Below are positions 1 to 8,498 of a stretch of 64,000 nucleotides of DNA, piece by piece. The position numbers were made by a program, and so were the translations under genes. Each line of letters begins with the position of its first letter. The first letter of the stretch is position 1. Source of the DNA: Salvia splendens (Eukaryota > Streptophyta > Magnoliopsida > Lamiales > Lamiaceae); assembly GCF_004379255.2 (NCBI RefSeq), contig NC_056052.1, forward strand, positions 12,370,589 to 12,434,588, in the 5' to 3' direction. The notes beneath the pieces were generated by a model. It searched no databases. It was given only the letters and a program-made list of their open reading frames with translations, and was not told the DNA's origin.

Positions 1-587
1 TCTAGGCAGTGAAAATCAAAAGCAAACAAAGATCCAGCGTAAGAAAACACAAGCAATTTAACTACGAAAGCGAAATAAAAGTGTTTTGCCACGCCGGGCG
101 ATGGAACTTCTAACTACGATCTTGCTGACTAGATGAGAACGTCTGGAACTCCGGGAACTTCTTGATCTTCAAGTGACCATGGCTGTGGCGAGGAACGAGA
201 CTATGGACTGGGCTGAAGGACTGAACTACCGAGAGTATTCTACCTAAGAGTGATGATGATGAATATCTGTTTTTCTCTCTCCATGTGGCTTCCTTTTATA
301 GGGAGGCTTACCCTTGATTTTAGGGTAAAACCTTGTGGTGAGATGACTTCTTTGCCCTTAATTGTGGTTGATCAGTCCCAGCTATCCTTCTTCTCCATCT
401 CGAGCCATTTTTGCATGTATACTGGTCAGTACGTAATCATCCTGACACCCTTTTCACAGGAAGTATTTGAAGCTTTGCCTACTGGCTAGAACACTCAACC
501 TGCACACTTTGAGCAACTGTTTTGCAGATATAATCAATTACGCACGTCATACTGACCAGTAACCAAGGCCTAGAATACGACTTATCA
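1..587 (-). mobile_element. LTR end of an Athila-like (TGATAAG-type) retrotransposon, minus orientation, running off the left edge
   Basis: Read on the minus strand, a sequence starting TGATAAGTCGTATTC begins at 587. TGATAAG starts are typical of Athila-type LTRs, and another one occurs at 5575 here. A TATA-like CTATAAAAGG lies on the minus strand near 293-302, as expected for an LTR promoter. To the right, at 593 and beyond, an Athila env-like reading frame begins abruptly, so this LTR probably inserted into or deleted that frame. The left end of the LTR is not identifiable, so whether this is a solo LTR or part of a full element is unknown. No protein-coding segment of this element is visible. 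Confidence 0.55.
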
Positions 588-592
588 CACAC

Positions 593-1092
593 TCTATCAC
601 TTTCTGATTGTTTACAGAGGAGCATGAAATGATTATCCGAGAATGGTCCCTCCGGTTGGGTCTATTTACCCGCGCAGAAGACGACGACGGTATTTGGAAT
701 AAGCGCGTGGTGGGACCACCGAAGTACACTCTGGGATTCAAACCGCAGTCTGCTTAGGAGTTTATCACACATCCGAAAGTGGGACAGTTCAAGACTAGCT
801 ACTCGAAAGCCTTTCATATCGACAACCGAATCCTGCGTTTTGCTCAGACGTTCATTAGCTACAACTTGATGGGGACTGCCAATTCTGCCTTGACCACATC
901 AGACCTTTATTTCACATGGTGCATGGCCAAGGGCGTGAAGGTGCACTTGGGCTATTGGTTGGCCCAGGCGTGTCACCAGATGGCTGCAAATATCACCCGC
1001 CACATGTATACATGTCACCTACTCGGAGCTTACCTTCAGCAAAATACAATCATGAAGATGTTGGGGTTTGGAGCCCCTTGCACAGTGGAAGA
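593..1092 (+). pseudogene. Athila-type ORF (putative plant transposon protein / env-like region), N-terminal fragment
   Basis: The plus-strand frame through 779-1092 reads as a plant Athila ORF-1/env-like protein, the family annotated as 'putative plant transposon protein'. It contains segments such as LRFAQTFISYNLMGTANS, LTTSDLYFTWCM and VKVHLGYWLAQACH. The same frame continues upstream with similar composition but has a TAG stop at 755-757, so no intact start exists. In complete Athila elements this ORF usually lies between pol and the 3' LTR, which fits the LTR found downstream at 5575. The ORF is cut at about 1092 by a copia LTR and resumes at 3608. Function in the element is not established; an envelope-like role has been proposed for the family. 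The domain assignment is from memory of the family, not a search. Confidence 0.6.
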
Positions 1093-1523
1093 CATGCATA
1101 AACAAATAAATCAGATATACAGATCTATTTGACCGATTATGGGATTAATTGATTCACATGTTAAACAATCAATTGCATGCTAGATCGCACATTAATTCAT
1201 GCATATGGAATTTAACCCTAATTCATGAAATCCTACGGTTTAGAGTTACCGATCTGATTCTCCAAAGAATCGACGATTGCTTGCGCCTTCTCCACGTGAT
1301 GTTCTTCATACTCAACCACAAACCTTCTAATCTGTATCCCGAACTCTGATAATGACCTTTGGGTGGGCAAAGCTTGTCAAAATCGAAAAGGGCTTGATTA
1401 GGCAGAAGACAGAATTCCCACCAGAAGGGAATGAAAATTTCCGTCTCCTCAGGAAAAGAGGGAGCACGAAATTTTATGATTAAAATCATTAATTTTGTCT
1501 TCTATTTAGTCTCCTTTATATAG

Positions 1524-1630
1524 AGTTATGATGGGCCAGATTAGGGATCCATGGAGGTTGGACTTGGGCCAAACCTGTTGGACTTTTACTAATTAAATTG
1601 AGCCCCAATTTAATACAAGTCTAATAGAAT
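1524..1630. repeat. 107-bp direct repeat, copy 1 (flanks the Tekay LTR fragment)
   Basis: This segment, from AGTTATGATGGGCCAG to CTAATAGAAT, recurs at 2601-2707 with one visible substitution (GTCTAATAG versus GTCCAATAG). It belongs to the copia LTR. The pair flanks 970 bp of foreign LTR sequence. Confidence 0.9.
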
Positions 1631-2600
1631 TGTAACATCCCAAATTGTGTGACATTTATTTAAGATATGTCGATTGGAAATTTCATTTATGAAATTTAAA
1701 TTGTTGCTACGTGATTGAGTTTGATTATGTGGAATAAATCGTCATGGGGAAATTGGAATGAAGTGCTAGTTATATTTAATGTGGGGAATCAATTTAAATA
1801 AAGATCATGCATCTTGTTCTAGCCAAATAAAGTGGCTATTGTCGGCCCCTCCAATTATTGGAAATTTTCTTGGATTTAATTAATTGTTTTGGAATATTCA
1901 TCCAAATTAAATCCAAATCAAATTATCCCTAAATTGTGCTACATGAAACTCGAACTCTAACCTATTATTTATGTGAGTTTCGGATATCTTCTACTTGAAT
2001 TAAGAGGATGAATTAGTTTCTTTGATAAAATTGGTACCTTGTTGATTCCTTCATTTATTTTAAATCCAATTAAATCTCACCACATTTTATTCCCTCACCC
2101 CAATTAAATTAAGAGTTGCATTATTTCCTTGTGGCTAATTAATCCAATTTTCGGCCCCCCTATTTGTAGAGGAGAATATATTTGTTTCCTATTTTGTGGA
2201 ATTCCCTTTATTCAATATCAAATTAATACCTAAGCCAAATTAATTGGGGATGTGAATATTTTCCTTCTATTGTGTCTCCATCCCACACTTTTTTTAGCTT
2301 AATTTCCTTGGGAGAAATCTATTTTATTGCTGCCTATTTTATGGGAGTCTTTTCCTATAAAGAAATTACCAAATTTAAATCCTATTCTATTTAATTGGGG
2401 ATTTAAATAATTTCCTTGTGCACACCATCAAGATTTTCGCCCCTTCCCTCATTATTTCCTACTTAGAGATTTAATTTATTTTGTTCCCTTGTTTATGGAA
2501 TATTCATTGACTTATTTCCTAAATTGTGAATCTATTTCTCTCCAAGTAAATACCAAATAAATTCCTTATTGAATTTATTAACCTAATTTTCAAAATTATG
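1631..2600 (+). mobile_element. 3'-truncated Tekay-like LTR fragment (G2 family)
   Basis: It starts TGTAACATCCCAAATTGTG and follows, with many substitutions, the first roughly 970 bases of the G2 LTR as read on the minus strand from 42270 downward. Shared landmarks include the GTGGCTATTGTCGGCCCCTCC stretch, TCGGCCCCCCTATTTGTAGAGG and TTATGGGAGTCTTTTCCTAT. It stops at TTTTCAAAATTATG, where the G2 LTR continues, and joins the second 107-bp repeat at a shared TTATG. It is therefore a fragment rather than a normal insertion. Confidence 0.8.
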
Positions 2601-2707
2601 AGTTATGATGGGCCAGATTAGGGATCCATGGAGGTTGGACTTGGGCCAAACCTGTTGGACTTTTACTAATTAAATTGAGCCCCAATTTAATACAAGTCCA
2701 ATAGAAT
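2601..2707. repeat. 107-bp direct repeat, copy 2
   Basis: Second copy of the segment at 1524-1630. Beyond 2707 the copia LTR continues without interruption to 3607. Confidence 0.9.
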
Positions 2708-3607
2708 ATTATTATCATCCACTATAGTATAATAATATTGACTGCCCGTCCAATCCCAAATTACGAGTAATCCGGGCTTTACCTCTTTAATTTATTATTT
2801 CCCGTGTTTAAGATATAAATATCCATTAATTAATTTAAGTATGCTATTTGACTTTAATTAATTAATATCTTTTTCCAAGAGTTGTCTAGTTCAAAATCTT
2901 TATTTATTATTCTGGAATAAATTCCAACCGGCCGGGTTTCTGAATAATAAAACCTTTTTCGAACACCTCTTGAGAATATTATCAAACTGGACTCACCCAG
3001 CACACGATTCATTGCAATAACAATACTAGCACCTCGAGACATTGATCACCACTACCCAAGATACCAGGATTCTTGGATTGCGAAAAATCCGCACCATTTG
3101 ATAAATCAAAGTAGTGCATAATCAATATCGTATGCTCAATATTATGTCAACAATGATTAAGAAATAACAATCACCGAGACCTCGTCTTTCAGTAAATAGC
3201 AAGAAAGACTTATCTCAACTGTTAGATCCTTCAGTGCTATACCACACCAGTGTTGTTTATTTCCAAAGGAAAGGAAACATGCGGACTAACACTGCAACCT
3301 TTCACGATAGGTAGCCATAGCCTATCTAGGTTGTGAAATTATTTTTCTCTTCTACAAAGAACCGACTGCGTCACCTTCTGTGAACGTCGTTCACGACCAG
3401 TCTACTATGCAGAAGAATTAGACTTATTTGCTTCTTATACATTTAAATGTTTGAGAAACATCTTATAAATGCATAAGCAAACACCAATGCGACAAAATTA
3501 CTTCTTCTCGCCTTGGGATAAAAGTGGATTGTAGAGTTCATTGTATACAAGCAATTCTATCCGTGCAACATGCTCGAAATATGCTTTTCAGTATACCAAT
3601 TCTAACA

Positions 3608-4289
3608 GAAGATTGCCAAATCAGCGCCGGAGATAGTCATGTGCGAGCCCTTCGAATTATTCAGTGTTGGTTAATTCTTCAACAAGGGTTTATTGTACAT
3701 GCATGGGAAGGATGTTTGCTTTCATGAGGTAGGCAGAGCGGAACCCCTAGTGAAGCCGGAACAGGACAGTGTTGAAGCGGTGGCCAATGCAGAGTATAAC
3801 GAGATGAGAAAGGAGATGGGCACGATGCAGACGAAACAAGGTGAAGTTAGAAAGGAAATGGGGTTGATGCGGAAAGAGCTTGGTGATGTCAGGGACGAGT
3901 TAAAGGTCCTCAGGGACAGTATTACTGAGCTGGCGGGGAGGTCATCCGCCCAGAATAATCGTATGGCAGAGGCCGTGACCTTGATGATGATGATTACAAG
4001 GTGGCTGAAGGAGAAGTTTCCCGAGTCCCCGAAGAAATTGCCCGCTGGACCCAGCAGTGTGTCCAAGCCGCCAGGGCAGGGAAGTTCTTCTCTCCAGCAG
4101 CCCCCGCCAGTTTCCAAGCCCCTGTTAGCCCCGTCTGCATCTAAGCCCGTGTCAGTGAAGAAGCCAGTATCGAAACCAAGTGAGAAGAAGGAGGAGAAGC
4201 CGGAATCACCGGCCAGGAAGAAAGCGAAAGTGACCCGACCCTACGTTCCACCCCAGTTTGGCTCCCGCGGGGGCCAAAACCCAAATTGA
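3608..4289 (+). pseudogene. Athila-type env-like ORF, C-terminal fragment with coiled coil and Pro/Lys-rich tail
   Basis: Continues the frame cut at 1092. Residual reading runs through 3608-3725 in one frame and shifts to another near 3690, where the open frame 3693-4289 (198 codons) starts. The first residues resemble the usual end of the Athila domain (HGKDVCFHEVGRAEPLV). Then comes a heptad-like region rich in Met, Lys and Glu (about residues 30-75, repeated MRKEMG / VRKEMG / MRKELG), predicted coiled coil. After it follows a low-complexity Pro/Ser/Lys tail with several SKP repeats and a basic SPARKKAKVTRP stretch that could act as a nuclear localisation signal. It ends with TGA at 4287-4289. 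Upstream damage makes the whole ORF a pseudogene. Confidence 0.6.
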
Positions 4290-4425
4290 GACCCTCCTTG
4301 ACCAAGTAACTTTACTTTCAGTTTTTCTTTATTTTCTTTCAGTTTTTAGATGTTTATGTGTTTGTTGTTTTATGTTTATACTTTCATGCCTTTTGATGTA
4401 TCTAGTTGTCTGCGTTTTATGTGTC

Positions 4426-4538
4426 TTCTCCCACTTAGCCCGTTGCTCGGTCTTAATGTGAGAAGTTTGTGTTGCTTTTGGGCATGTTTTAATTTTTGTT
4501 CTGTTGTGATTTCTCCCACTTAGCCCGTTGCTCGGTCT
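4426..4538 (+). repeat. Two copies of a hairpin-forming 28-bp unit
   Basis: TTCTCCCACTTAGCCCGTTG CTCGGTCT occurs at 4426-4453 and 4511-4538 (period 85). Each copy is followed by AATGTGAGAAG or AAGTGTGAGAAG, which can pair back with the TTCTCCCACTTA arm around a CCCGTTGCTCGG loop. In the second copy about 12 of 13 stem positions pair. Confidence 0.75.
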
Positions 4539-4988
4539 AAGTGTGAGAAGTTTGTTTTTGTTATGTGTTTTGTGTTTTGTTGTAATCTGTTATTACTTCC
4601 TTGTTTCCCCCCTTCACTAAGATAGCTTGGGGACAAGCTTGAGTGAAGTAGGAGGGGGGGAGTAGTACAGTTTGTGTTTAATGTGAATAGGAGTCCCAAG
4701 GTCTAGTTTTTTTTTTGTTGCATGGCTAGTGAATATAATAAGGCAAGATTCCCTTAGTAAGAGCAATTGAAGATAGGATGCATGTCAACTTTGAGGCTCT
4801 TTTCCTTAATAAGCTGAATTTGGTTTGAATGAAGTAATGACGATAGAGGATGTCTTAGATAACCTAGTTGTGAAGCCCCTCTATAAGAGTGAGTTATAAG
4901 CCGAAACTTTGTGAGCTAACTTGTACTAAAAGGGGCCGCCACTGAATGCTTAGGGAGAAGAGTCGGAGAAAAAAAAATTTGGGGTTCT

Positions 4989-5052
4989 GGAGGTATAAGC
5001 AGGACGAAGTCCAGGAAAAGGAGGTATAAGCTGGACGAAGTCCACGGAAAAA
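4989..5052 (+). repeat. 31-bp tandem duplication
   Basis: GGAGGTATAAGCAGGACGAA begins at 4989 and recurs, with A changed to T, at 5020. The period is 31 bp in the Athila 3' non-coding region. Confidence 0.8.
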
Positions 5053-5574
5053 TATATAAAGAAAAGGAGTAGCAAAAGAAAAATTCCTAAGGGCAGGAAG
5101 CAATAGTAACCTGACCCAGATAGTAAAAAGAAAGACTGTAGGAAAGAGGAACTCTCATAACCCGACGCATAAGTGGTGTACCATTGACTTAAGAGTGATT
5201 CGATCCTAACATCCCTGATGAGGAATGATTGATCGAGTGAATCTAACAATTGGGAAGTCAATAGGCTATCTAGATGAACTGACAGACCGATTAGGTGGAA
5301 GAAGGAAAGGGGAGGATTTAGAGACTGTAGACGAATCGGATACACCTTAAGCTTGTGGGGACGGCTGCCCAAAAGTTGAAGCTAGTTCATGCCTTTGTGT
5401 GTTGTTTTCTTTAAGTGTTTATTTTCTCTTTGTTAGTCTGTTAGCGTCTCTAGGTCTAGGAGTTTGTGTTTTGTTTGTAGAGTCGGTCATAGGATAATCA
5501 TGCATTGAAATTCGCCTTATTTCTTTTTCTTGTCTTTATACTTGAGGACAAATATGGTTTAAGTGTGAGCACTT

Positions 5575-6900
5575 TGATAAGACTAATTTCATGCATTTGC
5601 GGGGTCTAAACATGTTTTAAGCCAGGTGTGTAGAAAGTTTCGCCAGGTCCAGGAAGAAAGAAGGACGTTTGCATGGCGAAGGAAAATGGCGATAAAAGTG
5701 GGCATTGTGGAGAAAATGACTAGACGGAGGAGATCACGAAGCTGAAGGGCAGAATGGAGATTTCTGCGAAGGCTTCTAGAAGATCAAACCTGCACCTATA
5801 TAAGGGAGAAAGCATGCAATTCACAAGAAGGACTTTTTTTGGTTGGCTAGTTTTTGGCTCTCTTAGCTCACTTATTTCTACACACTTGGGGGGATGTCCG
5901 GAAACTCATAGGGGATTTCTGGGTTCACTTTCAATTTCTGTTTGTTGTTGGGTAACACTGTCCTCACGGAGGGCGAAGATACAATTATTTGCTTTCGTTT
6001 TATTTTACAGTCATGAATTTCACCGAGCTTCGCTGTTCGATGCTCGGCTCTATTTTTCTGTTGGTTTATCGTGATTAATACAATTTCTGTTTTCTGATAT
6101 GGCGATGTTTAATTTGAGTATGGATGATGTTTTATTTCTGAGTTTGTAGTTATTTACTCGATTGGAAGCTTTTCCCGTTTGCTTGTTGAATTGGAGTAGA
6201 ATCGTTGAGGATTGTTGTTGATCAGAATAGATTTGCTGAATTGGAGTTTATGGAGTTGATTTTGGTTGTAGTTGGGTTCGGATTGCTTGGATCCGGAGTG
6301 GATTGAGCATCCGACGTGTGGATCTGAAACAAAGTAGTTGAAGTTTGATGTCTAGTTTTCGTGTTTTTGTTTCATTCCGTCTAGTATATGTAGATCTGTT
6401 TTATTTCCGGCTAATTGCAAGTTTTCGACGTTCGAATTTTTACATTATGTTTGAATCTGGATATGTGCTCTGTTTTCTTCATGTTCGCGATTGATTTAGG
6501 TAATGAGATGAACGTCGTTGTTAGTTAAATTCTTAGTTTGTTATTTGCAGCTTTTCTTCCGTACTTGCTGTTTCTGGAAAATGGTCACCACTGTTTACTC
6601 GCATTCTGTCTGGTTATATTAGGTAGTAGTTTGCTCACTCTAGGAAGTTAGTTTGATATCTCGTAGTTACAAGGATGTTCGATGTCTGCATGATGTTTTC
6701 AGTCTCCTAGGTCTAGTGTTAGATTTTGTTCGTAAATCTAGTAATAGTTACACCTCAACCCAAATTTGTGTGGCAGCAGCCATTCACTTTTCTAGAGTCT
6801 TCTAAATGCTTTCTTACGCGTCCATCTTCGTGGGATCGATCCCTGATTCCCTGTACTAATTCATAGTATAGCAGGTTGAGGGTTTTGAATGCGGAATTCG
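5575..6900 (+). mobile_element. 3' LTR of the Athila-type element (right end approximate)
   Basis: Starts TGATAAGACTAATTTCATGC directly after the Athila pre-LTR sequence. A TATA box (CTATATAAGG) lies at 5796-5805. Downstream CCATCTTCGTGGGATCGATC (about 6823) resembles the U5 ending 'tgggatcgacccctgctc' often seen in Athila/Tat LTRs, so the LTR probably ends close after 6860-6910. The exact CA end was not found. Between the LTR end and the LINE (about 6900-7055) there are some 150 bases of unassigned DNA. Confidence 0.6.
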
Positions 6901-7055
6901 TGTGTCCAACGACTGAGACTTATGAGATCCTCAGAGTTCCTAGACCTTGTGATCTAACGGATTCTCTGGTTTGAGAAGCTCGACCTAGCATAAAAGTACA
7001 CACGGTATTCCTGTAGCACTTCAGAGGCCCAAAGAAAACTAGTTTGTTTATGTTT

Positions 7056-8498
7056 CTTAGTGATAAGATTTTTTGAGCATCCATGGCTGGAGCCATAGGC
7101 ATTTAACCTTCGGGGGGCGGCTCACACTTTTAAAGAGTGTCCTTGGGGCTATTCTTATTCATTTTTTTCAGGTCCTTGATCCTACAAAAGGGGCTTTGAG
7201 GCAGATAGAGCAGGTGATGGCTCGGTTTCTGTGGGGATCCTGTAACTCCTCAAGAAAGGCCCACTGGATTAAGTGGCTTGCCTACGGATGAGGGGGGCAT
7301 GGGGATCTGGAGCCTGGCAGATTCAGTGGAGGCTTTTAGCATCAAGATGTGGTGGAGATTTTGAGAACAAGGGTCATTGTGGGCTCGATATATGTTTCAG
7401 AAATATTGCACGGTCTCCTTCCCAATGGTGGCATATCGATCTAATCGTTTTAGTCCGATGTGGAGACGAATGTTTAAGGTAGGAAGCTTGTGCCGTGAAT
7501 AGATCAGGTGGGTGCTCGGGGTAGGAAATATCAGTTTTTGGCATTATGCATGGGTGAGGAATGCTCCGCTTGCAGAACTGTACAGTCCAAGTACTTTCCT
7601 TCTTGATTTAAAAGTAAATGATGTTTGGGAGGGAGATCAGTAGAATGGAATGGAGCTATGGCTTTTGGCGGAAGAGGTGGGACTGGCGGATGAGATTATT
7701 GAGGAGATTTTACAAGTTCCGTTCAATAGAAGGGATAAAGATAGGGGAAGGTGGAAACTAACCGGCAATGCCAACTTCTCCATTGCGTCATCATGGGAGC
7801 TTGTGAGAAATAGACCAGATAAACGTCTGATATACGAATTGATCTGGGGGACATAGATTGGCCATTCCATATCCATGTTCCTTTGGCGCCTCTTTTCTAA
7901 CAGAATCCCGGTAGATCTGAAGTTGCAATGGAAGGGAATTTCTTTGGCCTCTAAATGCAGATGGTGTAAGAAACCGAGTATGGAATCTAGATTACATCAT
8001 TTTGTAAATGGGGAGGTGGCTAGGAGGGTTTGGCGACATTGTGAGAGATGGTTTCCCCAGATTCCTCAATCGGGAGAAGTCCTTTGAAGCAGAAAATGTG
8101 ATAAGGAGGGTGTCGTCGCACTTGAGGAACTTGGTGTTGGCTAAGATGTTAGGACCTGACCAGTGGAAGGATTGCTTTCCGAGGTTGGAGGTAATGAGTG
8201 ATTCGGCTCGGGAGAGATATAGAAGAAAAGTTGGCAGGGTTCAATGGAGGCCACCAGACCTGCACTAGATTAAACTTAATGTAGATGGTGGTTTTCTTCC
8301 TTCTACTCAAGGTGCTGGGGGTGGGGGTGTGGTGAGGGATAGTGACGGAGAGATTCTTGCGGTTTTTTCTGCAGGGTTGAAGGGTGGTTCTGGTCTGGAG
8401 GCAGAAGTTTCAGCGGTCTGACTAGGAATAGTCCTGGGCAAACTATATGGCTGTCAGCTTTGGATTGACCTTCTATACGAGGAACTCAGTACCCGCGC
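7056..8498 (+). pseudogene. LINE (non-LTR retrotransposon) ORF2 3' part: RT C-terminus, zf-RVT and RNase H
   Basis: Three-frame reading gives the C-terminal part of a plant LINE ORF2. The order is the RT thumb region (HGWSHRHLTFGGRLTLLKS and MARFLWGS, 7073-7290), a zinc-binding zf-RVT-like region (FLWRLFSNRIPVDLKLQWKG followed by CRWCKK and a Cys/His pair, 7875-8090), and an RNase H domain beginning NVDGGFLPSTQGAGGGGVV (about 8278-8450) with an acidic start (D in NVDGG) and E in LEAEVSAV. The frame changes several times, with stops at 7290, 7854 and 8085, so it is dead. The 5' half (endonuclease and RT palm) is absent, as in most 5'-truncated LINEs. It is interrupted after 8498 by G1 and resumes at 20456. 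Confidence 0.85.

Larger units (their letters stand above)
1093..3607 (-). mobile_element. Copia solo LTR (C family, minus orientation), interrupted by a Tekay LTR fragment
   Basis: On the minus strand this begins TGTTAGAATTGGTATACT at 3607, matching the LTR starts at 43284 and 55121, and it follows those copies along most of its length (for example the ACCTTTCACGATAGGTAG and AGTGCTATACCACACCA stretches near 3220-3320). No primer site, polypurine tract or pol sequence flanks it, so it is a solo LTR. GAAGA occurs at 1088-1092 and at 3608-3612 and could be the 5-bp target duplication, but the left end is not a clean TG, so that boundary is uncertain by about 15 bp. Without the internal 1077-bp disturbance the LTR would be about 1.44 kb, close to the 1405 bp of the copy at 53717-55121. 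Confidence 0.7.
4290..5574 (+). other. Athila 3' non-coding region (between env-like ORF and 3' LTR)
   Basis: No credible ORF. It holds a duplicated hairpin unit (4426-4538), the G-rich GTAGGAGGGGGGGAG at about 4648-4663 after GCTTGGGGACAAGCTTGAG, a 31-bp tandem pair (4989-5052), and at its end TTGAGGACAAATATGGTTTAAGTG just before the LTR. A 'gaggacaa...ggtttaagtgtg' sequence is what normally precedes Athila/Tat LTRs, so the polypurine function probably lies there although the tract is not purine-only. Confidence 0.6.
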
